Below, piece by piece: positions 28,166-37,900 of a stretch of 64,000 bases of DNA. The notes beneath the pieces were generated by a model. It was not told where the DNA came from, made no database searches, and saw only the letters and a list, made by a program, of their open reading frames with translations. Within the stretch, counting starts at the first letter, position 1; each line of letters begins with the position of its first letter. The stretch is from Proteobacteria bacterium DTSAM18 (GTDB lineage Bacteria; Myxococcota_A; UBA796; GCA-2862545). The translations under genes and the position numbers were made by a program. The stretch spans positions 62,001-126,000 of the forward strand of contig JARACJ010000011.1 of assembly GCA_028767165.1 (NCBI GenBank). The letters run 5' to 3'.

Positions 28166-29074
28166 CTACAGCTCGCAGGCCACGCCCGGCCCCGGGTTCT
28201 TGCAGGGGCGCACCTGGATGGCGCCATTTGCCATGAACTGCACCCGGGCGAGGAACACGGGCAGGTTCTCCGGATCGCCGTCGGAGGGGCCCCCGGGCTC
28301 GCCCATGAGCGTGTAGGCGCCATCGAACACCACCTCGCCCCCGGCCACGATGCGCACCTGGGCGCGGTTGTCGCCGTAGCTGGTGTGGCTGGGGTTGTCG
28401 TAGACCCCGATGTCGTAGAAGGCGTCGGCTGCGGTGGGCAGGGCCATGATCTCCGGCCCCGTGCCGTCGGTGTCGAGGAGGACGAGCTCCGGGTCGTCCT
28501 GGGGATCGCCCTTCGTGCCCCAGTCGACGTCGCAGAACCCGGGGCGGCAGAGATCCGGTGCGGCGGGGTGGCCCTCCTCGGTGAGGATGGCGGCGCCGTT
28601 GCGCAGCAGCACGAGGTCGATGTTGTCGGCGGGACGCGCCCAGGACAGCTCGAGCCACAGGTCGTCGGTGGGGATGGCCTGCAGGCGCGCCGTGCAGGCG
28701 TTCGACGGGTTGCCGCGGTCGTTCACCACGACGAGGGTGGCCAGGTAGTCTCCGGTGACGTCCGGGACGAACCCGTCGACGTTCTCCTGGCCCGCCGGAA
28801 GGGTGGCACGGGACAGGTCGGGGGCCTGCTGCAGGGTCCAGCGGTAGCGGGTGAGGGGGATGCCGTCGGGGTCGTGGGAGTTCTCGCCCACGAAACGCGC
28901 CGGCTCGCCGGGGGCGACCACCGGGGGCGAGGCGCCGCACACGGCCTTGGGCGGCACGGTGTCGTCGGGGCGGGGGAGCGCGGTGTCGTCGCCGTCGCGC
29001 AGGCCCACGAGCTGGTGCTCGGAGCCGCAACCGTTCAGGGTGAGGACGCAGAAGGCGGCGGCGAACCGGAACAT
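28166..29074 (-). CDS. Lipoprotein with PKD-like domain
   Basis: 302 residues. GGAGG precedes the ATG at 29074. The SPII signal MFRFAAAFCVLTLNGC gives lipid Cys16. A linker with DDTALPRPDDTVPP leads to a PKD-type beta domain at ~45-125 (VVAPGEPARFVGENSHDPDG, TRYRWTLQQ, GDYLATLVVVND). A second beta domain follows, with LELSWARPADNIDLVLL and GVYDNPS, similar to C-terminal pre-peptidase-type modules. Surface location is likely and function is unknown. It is convergent with the GH92 gene, 39 bases away. Confidence 0.8.
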   Translation of the reverse strand: MFRFAAAFCVLTLNGCGSEHQLVGLRDGDDTALPRPDDTVPPKAVCGASPPVVAPGEPARFVGENSHDPDGIPLTRYRWTLQQAPDLSRATLPAGQENVDGFVPDVTGDYLATLVVVNDRGNPSNACTARLQAIPTDDLWLELSWARPADNIDLVLLRNGAAILTEEGHPAAPDLCRPGFCDVDWGTKGDPQDDPELVLLDTDGTGPEIMALPTAADAFYDIGVYDNPSHTSYGDNRAQVRIVAGGEVVFDGAYTLMGEPGGPSDGDPENLPVFLARVQFMANGAIQVRPCKNPGPGVACEL

Positions 29075-29180
29075 GTGGAGGACCTCCCGTTGCGGCCTTA
29101 TACACCGGCGGACACCAGGGGCGGAAGGTGGCGTGCGCCTTTGGTACCCTGATCCACAGGCCGGAAGGAGGCCCACGACG

Positions 29181-30296
29181 ATGCAGGAACGACAGCTCCT
29201 CACCCGGACCCGGCGGGTGGTGGTCAAGGTGGGCACCTCGGTGGTGTCCCGGCCCGATGGACGCCTGGCGCTCGGCCGGCTCGGTGAGCTGGTGGAGGCC
29301 CTCGCCACGCTGATGGCCGATGGCCGCGAGGTCATCCTGGTCACCTCGGGCGCGGTGGGGCTCGGGGCCAGGCGGCTCGGCATGGGGCGGCCGCGCAAGG
29401 TGGTCGACCGCCAGGCCTGTGCGGCCGTGGGGCAGTCCCTGCTCATGAGCCTGTACGAGAGCCTGTTCCGGCAGCTCGGCATGCGCTGTGCGCAGGTGCT
29501 GCTCACGGAGGAGGACTTCAAGGCCCGTCACCGGTACGTCCACCTGTCGGCCACGCTGGATCGCCTGCTGGACCTCGGGGTCGTGCCGGTCATCAACGAG
29601 AACGACACCGTCTCCACCGCCGAGATCGCCCTCACGGGGGCCACCGTGTTCGGCGACAACGATCGGCTGTCGGCGCTCGTGGCCTCGGGGCTCGCGGCGG
29701 ACGCCCTCGTGCTGCTCTCGGATGTGGATGGCGTGTACACGGGCCCACCCCGGGATCCGGGCTCTCGCAGGCTCGGGGTGCTGCAGGACGGCCAGGACGT
29801 CTCCTTCGGCGCCGCGTCGACCGGAGGCCGGGGTGGCATGGAGGCGAAGATCGCCGCGGCCCGGCAGGCGGCCGCGTCCGGGGTGCACACCGTCATCGCC
29901 GATGGCCTGGTGCCCGCGCGCACCCTCGCGGGCTTGTTCGACGGGCGCGATGTGGGCACCTGGATCGTGGCCCAGGGGCGGCCGTCCCACCGCAAGCGCT
30001 GGCTGGCGTTCGCGACGGCACCGAGCGGGCAGCTATGGGTCAACGACGGTGCCCGCCAGGCGCTCACGGAGAAGGGGGCCAGCCTGCTGCCCGTGGGCGT
30101 GATCCAGGTGGTGGGCACCTTCGACCGCCACGACGTGGTGAGCATCTGCGATGCCCAGGGCCTCGAGATCGGCCGCGGACGGGTCACGGGTGGACGGAAC
30201 GACGTGGAGCTCGCCCTGCAGGATGCCGGCGAGGGAAAGGCACGACCGCTGGTCCACCGGGACCACGTGGTGATGTGGGAGGCGACAGATGAGTGA
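29181..30296 (+). CDS. proB: Glutamate 5-kinase
   Basis: 371 residues. It phosphorylates glutamate to gamma-glutamyl phosphate, the first step of proline synthesis. The amino acid kinase domain (VVVKVGTSVV, VTSGAVGLG, INENDTVST, FGDNDRLSALVA, SDVDGVYTGPP, TGGRGGMEAKI) is complete. A C-terminal PUA domain (~275-371) is kept, as in the full-length proline-inhibited enzymes. The ATG at 29181 follows GGAAGGAGG. The end overlaps proA by eight bases, so the two are coupled. Confidence 0.97.
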   Translation: MQERQLLTRTRRVVVKVGTSVVSRPDGRLALGRLGELVEALATLMADGREVILVTSGAVGLGARRLGMGRPRKVVDRQACAAVGQSLLMSLYESLFRQLGMRCAQVLLTEEDFKARHRYVHLSATLDRLLDLGVVPVINENDTVSTAEIALTGATVFGDNDRLSALVASGLAADALVLLSDVDGVYTGPPRDPGSRRLGVLQDGQDVSFGAASTGGRGGMEAKIAAARQAAASGVHTVIADGLVPARTLAGLFDGRDVGTWIVAQGRPSHRKRWLAFATAPSGQLWVNDGARQALTEKGASLLPVGVIQVVGTFDRHDVVSICDAQGLEIGRGRVTGGRNDVELALQDAGEGKARPLVHRDHVVMWEATDE

Positions 30297-31575
30297 AGCA
30301 CGCGAACAGGCCGTGGCGGCCCGGGAGGGCTCGAGGGCGCTGATGGCGGTGGGTACCAGCGGGCGTGTCGATGCCCTGCTGGCGGTGGCGGATGCCCTGC
30401 TGGTCCATGGAGAGGAGATCCTGGATGCCAACCGGGCGGACGTCGACGAGGCATCGGCACAGGTGCAGGCCGGCGACATGAGCCAGGCGCTGCTCGACCG
30501 CCTCGCGCTGTCGGAGGACAAGCTCGCGACGCTGGCCGAGGGCATCCGTGCCATCGCGGCCCTCGACGAGCCCATCGGGCGCCTGTTGCGGCACACGGAG
30601 GTGGCCGAGGGCCTCGAGCTGGAGCTCCGCACGGTGCCCCTCGGGGTGCTCCTGGTGATCTTCGAGTCCCGGCCGGATGCCCTGCCGCAGATCGCGGCCC
30701 TGGCACTGCGATCGGGCAACGGCCTGCTGCTCAAGGGCGGGCGGGAGGCCGCGCGGTCCAACGAGGTGCTGCACCGGGTCATCACCGAGGCCATCGCGCC
30801 CTTCCTGCCGCCGAGCACCATCGGGCTCGTCACCAGCCGCGACGAGGTGTCCGATCTGCTCGCCCTCGACGACGTCATCGATCTGGTGATCCCCCGGGGC
30901 TCCAACGCCATGGTGCAGCACATCCAGCGCCACACCCGCATCCCGGTCCTCGGGCACGCCGATGGCGTGTGCCACGTGTACGTCGATGCCGCGGCCCGGC
31001 CCGCAATGGCGGCGGCCATCGTCTCCGACGCCAAGAAGGACTACCCGGCGGCCTGCAACGCCATGGAGACCCTGCTCGTGCACCGGTCCTGGGCGGCCGA
31101 CGACCGGCTGCCCACACTGCTGCAGGCCCTCGACGGCGTCACCCTGTACGCCCACCCGGAGCTGGCCGACGAGCTCGGGCTGCCGGCCGCCGAGGATCTG
31201 CACCACGAGTACGGCGACATGGCCTGTACGGTGGCCCTGGTCGACGACGTGCAGGCCGCCATCGACCACATCCACGCGTACGGTTCCGGCCACACCGAGG
31301 TGGTCGTGACCGAGGATCCCGAGGTCGCCGAGCACTTCCTGGGCGCGGTGGATGCCGCCTGTGTCTTCCACAACGCGTCGAGCCGCTTCGCGGACGGCTT
31401 CCGGTTCGGGTTGGGCGCCGAGGTGGGCATCTCCACCAGCCGCATCCATGCCCGGGGACCGGTCGGCGTCGAAGGCCTGCTCACCACCCGCTGGACCCTG
31501 CGGGGCACCGGGCAAACCGTCGGTCAAGTCAAGGAGGGACTGGTGCACTACACCCATCGGGAGTTACCAACCTGA
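30289..31575 (+). CDS. proA: Gamma-glutamyl phosphate reductase
   Basis: 428 residues, the normal length. It reduces gamma-glutamyl phosphate to glutamate semialdehyde with NADPH. The catalytic Cys256 is in [14 protein letters not shown], and the cofactor region [20 protein letters not shown] and the IPRGSN motif are intact. It starts inside the last codons of proB (ATGAGTGA). Downstream (31576-31675) lie a long-loop inverted repeat GACCCGC/GCGGGTC (31581-31587 and 31621-31627) and a direct repeat GGTCCGTCG, which may mark the end of the proBA transcript. Confidence 0.97.
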   Translation: MSEAREQAVAAREGSRALMAVGTSGRVDALLAVADALLVHGEEILDANRADVDEASAQVQAGDMSQALLDRLALSEDKLATLAEGIRAIAALDEPIGRLLRHTEVAEGLELELRTVPLGVLLVIFESRPDALPQIAALALRSGNGLLLKGGREAARSNEVLHRVITEAIAPFLPPSTIGLVTSRDEVSDLLALDDVIDLVIPRGSNAMVQHIQRHTRIPVLGHADGVCHVYVDAAARPAMAAAIVSDAKKDYPAACNAMETLLVHRSWAADDRLPTLLQALDGVTLYAHPELADELGLPAAEDLHHEYGDMACTVALVDDVQAAIDHIHAYGSGHTEVVVTEDPEVAEHFLGAVDAACVFHNASSRFADGFRFGLGAEVGISTSRIHARGPVGVEGLLTTRWTLRGTGQTVGQVKEGLVHYTHRELPT

Positions 31576-31675
31576 CGCCCGACCCGCGGTCCGTCGGCAC
31601 CGGCGTTCCGGTCCGTCGCGGCGGGTCCCCGACCGCCCCGGGTGGGGTGAAGGTCGACGATTTCTGGAGGATTCC

Positions 31676-32740
31676 ATGGACATGAGCCGTATCGCTGAGC
31701 TGCTGGGCGACGACGCAGACGCCCTGCTGACCCACAAGTGCAAGACCGTCTCCAAGACCGACCTGCACCTCCCTGGCCCCGACTTCGTCGATCGGGTCAT
31801 GTCCCAGAACGACCGCACCCCCCGCGTCCTGATGAACATGCAGCGCCTGTTCGACCACGGCCGCCTGGGTGGTACCGGCTACGTCTCCATCCTCCCCGTG
31901 GATCAGGGCATCGAGCACAGCGGCGGCGCCTCCTTCGCGCCCAACCCCACCATGTTCGACCCCTCCAGCATCTGCGAGCTCGCCATCGAGGGCGGCTGCT
32001 CCGGCGTGGCCTCCACCTTCGGCGTCCTGCGCTCCGTGGCCCGCAAGTACGCTCACAAGATCCCGTTCATCGCCAAGCTGAACCACAACGAGCTGCTGAG
32101 CTACCCCAACACCTTCGACCAGGTGCCCTTCGGCTCCGTGCAGCAGGCTTTCGACATGGGCTGTGCCGGCGTCGGCGCCACCATCTACTGGGGCTCCGAG
32201 CCCTCCCGTCGTCAGCTCCAGGAGATCGCGGCCATGTTCGAGGAGGCCCACGCCCTCGGCATGTTCACCATCCTGTGGTGCTACGTCCGCAACGACGCCT
32301 TCAAGACCGACACGGCCGACCACGCCACGGCCGCTGATCTGACCTCCCAGGCCATCCACCTGGGCGTGACCATCGGCGCCGACATCGTGAAGCAGAAGAT
32401 GCCCACCCACAACGGTGGCTACACCGATGCGGCCCTCGGCAAGTGGGGCAAGACCCACCCCGACGTCTATGGCAAGCTCACCACCGACAACCTGATCGAC
32501 CTCACCCGGTACCAGCTGGTCAACGCCTACATGGGCCGCGCCGGTCTGATCAACTCCGGTGGCGCCTCGGGTGCCAACGATCTCGCCGCTGCCGTGCGCA
32601 CCGCCGTGATCAACAAGCGCGCGGGCGGCATGGGCCTCATCCTGGGCCGCAAGGCGTTCCAGAAGCCCATGGCCGAGGGCATCGAGATCCTCAACGCCGT
32701 GCAGGACGTCTACCTGAACGACCAGGTCACCATCGCTTGA
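31676..32740 (+). CDS. fbaB: Fructose-bisphosphate aldolase, class I (DhnA/FbaB type)
   Basis: 354 residues, characteristic of the archaeal-type class I aldolase found in many bacteria. Recognisable segments are [46 protein letters not shown] and the Schiff-base lysine segment [11 protein letters not shown] (Lys239). LINSGGASG, for phosphate binding, is near the end. It cleaves fructose 1,6-bisphosphate in glycolysis or joins trioses in gluconeogenesis, with no metal needed. GGAGG (31666-31670) sets the start. The stop overlaps the next start as TGATG. Confidence 0.95.
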   Translation: MDMSRIAELLGDDADALLTHKCKTVSKTDLHLPGPDFVDRVMSQNDRTPRVLMNMQRLFDHGRLGGTGYVSILPVDQGIEHSGGASFAPNPTMFDPSSICELAIEGGCSGVASTFGVLRSVARKYAHKIPFIAKLNHNELLSYPNTFDQVPFGSVQQAFDMGCAGVGATIYWGSEPSRRQLQEIAAMFEEAHALGMFTILWCYVRNDAFKTDTADHATAADLTSQAIHLGVTIGADIVKQKMPTHNGGYTDAALGKWGKTHPDVYGKLTTDNLIDLTRYQLVNAYMGRAGLINSGGASGANDLAAAVRTAVINKRAGGMGLILGRKAFQKPMAEGIEILNAVQDVYLNDQVTIA

Positions 32741-33420
32741 TGGAGCCTGCGTTCCTGCAGACCCTCCGGGGCCTCGCCGGGCACCTCGATCGCATCGACG
32801 TGCCCGTGTACGAGGCCTACGGCAAGGATCCCCTCGAGCCCATCGTGGGCGGGGGGGATCGGCGCTGCCGTGTCGCCGTGATGGGCCGGGATCCCGGTCG
32901 CCACGAGGTCGAACACGGCATGCCCTTCATCGGCGCCGGGGGCCAGAAGGTCCGCCGGGGCCTGCACGAAGCCCTCACCGGCAAGCCGATGCCCGACTTC
33001 GAGGCATCTGTCTGGGCGGGCGAGCACGTGTTCTGGGCCAACACGGTGCCCTACAAGCCCATCGGCAACAAGGTGTGGCCGGCCAAGGTCCGCAAGGCCT
33101 TCACGCCCCACATCACCGATCTGCTGGTGCACGGCTGGGATGGATGCGACGTCCTCACCCTGGGCCGGGTGGCCTTCTTCTGGTTCGCCCACACCAAGGA
33201 GCTGAAGAAGCAGCTCACGGAGGCGTGGGCCACCGGCGACGTGTTCGAGACGGTGGTGCCCGTCACCCTCACCGCCACCGACGGCACCCACAAGACCTTC
33301 CGTCTGCGGGCGCTGCCCCATCCCTCGCCCCTCAACGCCACCTGGGCGCCCCACTTCCCCCGTCTGCTGGCGCAGCGGCTCCAGCAGGTGGGCTTCGGCG
33401 CCGACACCTGGCGGCTGTGA
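32740..33420 (+). CDS. Uracil-DNA glycosylase superfamily protein
   Basis: 226 residues. VAVMGRDPGRHEVEHGMPFIGAGGQKVRRGL matches motif 1 and the 'G-PF-G-G--L' signature of family 4/5-type uracil-DNA glycosylases, and HPSPLNATW near the C-terminus matches the HPSP motif 2. Only two cysteines are present, so the four-cysteine iron-sulfur site of family 4 enzymes is absent. The role is probably removal of uracil or other damaged bases from DNA. The ATG overlaps the aldolase TGA, implying coupling despite unrelated functions. Confidence 0.82.
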   Translation: MEPAFLQTLRGLAGHLDRIDVPVYEAYGKDPLEPIVGGGDRRCRVAVMGRDPGRHEVEHGMPFIGAGGQKVRRGLHEALTGKPMPDFEASVWAGEHVFWANTVPYKPIGNKVWPAKVRKAFTPHITDLLVHGWDGCDVLTLGRVAFFWFAHTKELKKQLTEAWATGDVFETVVPVTLTATDGTHKTFRLRALPHPSPLNATWAPHFPRLLAQRLQQVGFGADTWRL

Positions 33421-33441
33421 GGTCGGGCAGGATCAGGGTGG

Positions 33442-33460
33442 GGGATGCGCGTCGCGTCCC
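33442..33460 (+). terminator. Possible terminator after the aldolase-UDG pair
   Basis: An 8-bp stem GGGATGCG/CGCGTCCC with one G-T pair and a 3-nt loop, followed a few bases later by TTTT (33467-33470). Position and T-run fit, but the stem is short. Confidence 0.35.
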
Positions 33461-33526
33461 GGAAGGTTTTCATCCCTGGAAAGCATGGCGGTCGGCGGGC
33501 TACTGTGCTTCGCACGAGGAGTGGTG

Positions 33527-34231
33527 ATGCTGTGGTGGATGCTGGCCGGACTGGCCTTTGCCGATGAGTGCGACATGGTCTCCAAGGGGCGCCTCGCCCG
33601 TACCGAGGCGCCTGCGGTCATCGTGGTGGGCATGCCCGCCGCGTCGGTGGCCGACGGCGCGCGGGTCCATGGATTGATCCGACGCCTCCTGGCGGCCGAG
33701 CCCGTCACGGTCGCCATCGAACAGATCCCGGCCTCCAAGCAGCCGGTCCTCGATGTGTTCGCCACGGGCGATGCCTACGCCTCCGACCTCCCCGAGCTCC
33801 TCGACTGGTCCCACGCCTGGTCCCACTCCTGGCGCGTGGTGGAGCCCCTGGCCACCGCCTCGGCGCTGGGAGCCCGGGTGGTCGCGGCCGGGCCCGACGG
33901 CGTGCTGCCGTCGGAGGACGCGGGCGTGCGGGTGCCGCCCCGCTACGCCGACCTCTTCCGCGACGATGTGGGCGAGTCGCCGATGCCCCTGTCCCAGGAG
34001 CAGCAGTTCGTCCTCAGCATGGCCCACACCGACCACGCCATCGCCCAGGCCGCTCTCGCCGGGTGGGACGAGAAGGGCTTCCTCGTGATCGTCGCCGGCC
34101 GAACCCGCGTGGAAGGGGGGCTCGGCGTCGCCTGGCAGGCCGAGCAGCTGACCCCCCACGACGTCCAGAGCGTGATCGTGGGCGCCCCCGACCCGGCCTA
34201 CTGTGGCCCCGACGACAGGTACCTGAAGTGA
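33527..34231 (+). CDS. ChaN-like (Tiki/haem-binding uptake superfamily) exported protein
   Basis: 234 residues. The start ATG at 33527 has GAGGA seven bases upstream. The signal peptide is short (MLWWMLAGLAFA). The pattern of the ChaN/DUF399 family is visible: IEQIPASKQPVLDVF, the SHAWSHSW segment, QEQQFVLSMAHTDHAIAQAAL and LVIVAGRTRVEGGLGVAW, equivalent to the family's 'Q-ARD-MA' and 'G-GH---GVP' stretches. Some members bind haem, others are peptidases of the EreA/Tiki type. Its stop overlaps the start of the next lipoprotein gene (TGATG). Confidence 0.65.
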   Translation: MLWWMLAGLAFADECDMVSKGRLARTEAPAVIVVGMPAASVADGARVHGLIRRLLAAEPVTVAIEQIPASKQPVLDVFATGDAYASDLPELLDWSHAWSHSWRVVEPLATASALGARVVAAGPDGVLPSEDAGVRVPPRYADLFRDDVGESPMPLSQEQQFVLSMAHTDHAIAQAALAGWDEKGFLVIVAGRTRVEGGLGVAWQAEQLTPHDVQSVIVGAPDPAYCGPDDRYLK

Positions 34232-34908
34232 TGCGCACCCTCCTCCTCGGTCTGTTGCTGACGACCGGCTGCGGCCGGTTCGAGCGTCCCGGAGCCACCG
34301 CGCCCGACGTGGTCCGCGGTGACGACTGGTCGATGCAGGTGCCCGCGAAGGCCTCCGTGAAGGCCATGGGCAGCATGGTCCAGGTCGACGCCGACGACGG
34401 CATGGCCTGGATCGACGTACGCTGGATCGACACGCCATCCTCCCCGGTGGTGGGCGCCACCGCCTGGGCGGAGCAGACCTGTCGCCCGATCCAGTGGGAC
34501 GAGCCGAGCCAGCCCACCGAGGGCGTGTGGCTCTCCGGCGGCCTGTGCACCATCGGCCACCGCGACCACTGGCTCATCACCGTGCTCGAGGATCGCGGAG
34601 ACCGCACCCTGCTCACCGGCATCATGGCCGTGCAGCGCCAGCGCACCTACGAGGAGGTCTGGGTCGAGTTCGTCACCTCCGCGCTGTCCCTGCAGCAGGG
34701 AAGCCAGCCGGCGGCCCTGATCGACCCCGAGGTCCTCAAGTCCACCCTGCGCGACACCCAGCGCACAGCCCCGGTGGGCTTCAAGCCCATCCCCGGCGGC
34801 GGCCTGCTCAGCGGGGCCATCGGAAAGGCCCTCACCGGCACCTTCGAGGCCCACAAGAAGGTGCAGGTGCCGGAGTTCTTCGGAATGAAGGCAGACAAGG
34901 CGGAGTAG
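34231..34908 (+). CDS. Lipoprotein of unknown function
   Basis: 225 residues. The SPII signal MRTLLLGLLLTTGC has lipid Cys14. The mature part has a beta-rich section with WSMQVPAKASVKAMG and IDVRWIDTPSSPVVGATAWAE, reminiscent of small PsbP/DUF1795-like lipoproteins. A C-terminal stretch is rich in Gly and Lys (IPGGGLLSGAIGKALTG). It is translationally coupled to the ChaN-like gene by a one-base TGATG overlap, suggesting a shared envelope function. Confidence 0.72.
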   Translation: MRTLLLGLLLTTGCGRFERPGATAPDVVRGDDWSMQVPAKASVKAMGSMVQVDADDGMAWIDVRWIDTPSSPVVGATAWAEQTCRPIQWDEPSQPTEGVWLSGGLCTIGHRDHWLITVLEDRGDRTLLTGIMAVQRQRTYEEVWVEFVTSALSLQQGSQPAALIDPEVLKSTLRDTQRTAPVGFKPIPGGGLLSGAIGKALTGTFEAHKKVQVPEFFGMKADKAE

Positions 34909-34967
34909 GGGAGCCGGTGGGCATCACCCCGGCCGTGGCGTGACCCGGGCTGGACCGTTGCGGGCCA

Positions 34968-37900
34968 TCAGATGGCGATCTCCTGCCCCAGCGACTGTGC
35001 GGCATCGTCTTTTGTGTGGTCCACGCCCATGATCTCGATCAGCTGCTGGGCCTGCTTCGTCTGGTCGTTGTCGCCATCCTTGGCACTGTCGAGGAGGGCC
35101 TTGGTGGAGCGCACCGACTTCGAGCCCTTCAGGCGGGTGTCGAGGGCCTTGAACCTGCTGAAGTCGGTCTGTTTCATCTCCTTGGCCTTGTCGGAGGCGG
35201 CGAACGCCTCACGGGTGCTGGCGAGCTTGGCATCGGAGCCGGTGGGGGTGACGAACGCCCCGAGCTTGCGGGCCCAGTTCATGTCGCTGGTCTCCCAGAT
35301 GTTCTCCTTGGTCCACTGGGCGGCATCCGACGCCTTGCCAGAGACGTACTTGCCGGCGTCCGATACCTTGCCCTTGACCGCGCGGGCGGCGTCGCCGACC
35401 ACGGAGCCGGACACGGCATCCGCCGCATCGCTGGCCTTGCCCTTCATCCAACCCCACGCGTCGTCTGCCTTGCCCTTCATCCACCCCCAGGCGTCGCCAG
35501 CGGCCTCCTTGGCCTGGCCGGCCTTCTTGGAGGCGTAGTCCGTGAGGGGCCTGGTCTTCTCGGCGGCCCAGTCCTTCGCCGCGCCGGCCTTGTCGGAGAG
35601 GTACCTGCCCGCGGCGGAGGCCTTGTCGCTGAGGTGGTCCTTGGCGGACGTGGCCTTGTTGACGGCCCAGTCCTTCGCCGCGCCGGCCTTGTCGGAGATG
35701 TACTTGCCCGCGGCGGAGGCCTTCTCCCGGGCGGCGCCGAGGTAGGGGCTGACCGCGTCGGAGACGGCGCTTGCGGCCTTGTTGGCCTTGCCACCCACCC
35801 AGTCGGAGGCCGCGCCGGCCTTGTCGGCGACCCAGCTGCCGGCCTTGCTCGCCATCGCGGCGCCACCCCGCAGGGCACCGCCCACCGGGCTGGCCATGAC
35901 GGCATCGGCGGCGGCGGAGGCCTGGCTGCTCATGAAGCCGGTGGCGCTGCTCACCGCGGAGCCCACGGCATCGGACGCCGCACCGGCCTTCTCGCCCACC
36001 CAGTCGGCTGCCCTTCCTGCTTGCTTGGTGAAGGCGGTGCTGGCGGCGCTGGCCTTGTTCTTCGCCCACTTGGCGCCGGACGCGCCGAGGTCGAGGGCCT
36101 GCTTGGACTTGGCACCGGCCCAGTCCATGCCGTCGGAGAGTGCGTCCTTGGCCTTGGAGGCCTTCTTCTTGCCCCAGGACCACAAGGAGCCGGCCTTCTT
36201 GCCCAGCCAGGAGTTCGAGAGGGAGTCGCCGGCCGCGGACGCCTTGCCGCCCAGCCAGTCCGAGGCCTTCCCGGCGGTCTTGGTGATGGCGGAGCCGGCA
36301 TCCTTCGCCTTGTTCTTCGCCCACTTGGCGCCACTGGCCACGGCGCTCCCCGCAGCCCGCCCGGCACCCACCAGGGGGTCGACCAGCGGGGAGGCGGCCT
36401 GCTGGATGGCGTCGATCTTCTTTCCGAAGAAGCCCTTCTTGTCGTAGCCCTTCATGGCATCCCGGGCGTCGACGGTGGCGGAGACGTTCTCCCAGCGCTC
36501 CTTGGCCTGATCGCCCAGGCGCACGGCGGCAGCGCCGGTCTCGAGCGCGGTGCCCACCGCCTTGGTGGCGCCTCCGTCGGCGGCGGCCGTGAAGGTGCCG
36601 GTGGCGCTGGCGGCCTTTCCGGCGGCATCCACCGACGCCACGGTGCCGCCCACCATGAGGCGCTTGAAGTAGTTCTTCCGGGCGTCGTTGTTGCCCTTGG
36701 CCTCGGTGTAGCCGGCCACCCTGGCGTCGCTGTAGAAGGCCTTCTCGGCTTCGTCGCCCTTGGTGACGGCCTCCTGCTCCTTCTGGCTGAAGGTCTTCGT
36801 GAAGTCCTTCTCCCAGTCATCCCGGGTGGTGTCGATGCCCCAGGACGATGCGAGCTCCACCTTCGACTTGTTCTCGGTGGCGGTCATCGCCTTGCCGAGG
36901 TCGGACTTGTTGCTGAGCTTGTTGGCCTTGCCGAACTTGTCGTAGGCCTTCATGCCCTGCTCGGCGGCACCGACGTAGCCGAGCACGCCCACGCCGGCCT
37001 TGCCGGCGATGTGGCTCACCTGACCTGCGGCAGTACCGACCGCCCCGGAACCCGCGGTGGCCTTGACGATGTCGGCACCGTGACGGACGAGGTTGGCGGT
37101 GGAGGCGGCGGACTTGGCACCGCTGGTGGCCGCCTTCTTGTAGTCCTTGTCCTGGAAGGCCTTGTAGGCGTCCGAGCCGTGCTGGTAGGCGCCCAGGCCG
37201 TCGGTGAGGGCCCCCACGCTCGACATCTGGATGCCGCCCAGGTGCTTGGCGGTGCTGGCGAGGCCGGTGTCGCCCTTGATGTCGGCGATGGTCTTGGTGA
37301 CGCCGACGGCGCCCTTCGTGGTGGCGTCGAAGGCCTTGATGCCCGCACCGACCTTGTCGGTGGTGGAGGCGTTCTCATCGGTGAAGGTCTTGTAGGCCGA
37401 GAGTCCGGCACCCGTGGCACCGGTGACGTCGGAGGCGATCGAGCCCCCTGCGGTGAACTTGGTGGCGGCGTCCTTGTTGTCGGTGGCCTTCGACACCGCG
37501 CTCCCCAGACTGCTCACGCTCTTGCCGACGTCTGCCGTGGCCTTGTTGATCGCGATGGCCCGATCGACGTTCGTGGCCCCGTCGTCGTTCCAGGTGTCGA
37601 TCGCGCCGGTGACCGACGTGCCGGACTGGAGCGTGCCGCTGACGGCACTGCCGACACTCGCCACCTTGGCGCCCTGGGCTTCGTGTCCGGTGATCTTCGT
37701 GATGTCGTGGATGGCCTTGGTGCCAGCCGAGGTGGCCGAGGCGCCGGCCCCGAGCACGGCGTTGGCCTTCTGGGTCTTCGTGGCACCTTCCGCGTGGTAG
37801 CCCTGCACGCCCTTCGCGATGGCCTCGACGGCCGAGGCGGTGTGGGTGGCGGCGGACCCGCCGGTCTGGATGTGGCCTTGCAGCGCCTCGGAGCCTCCCG

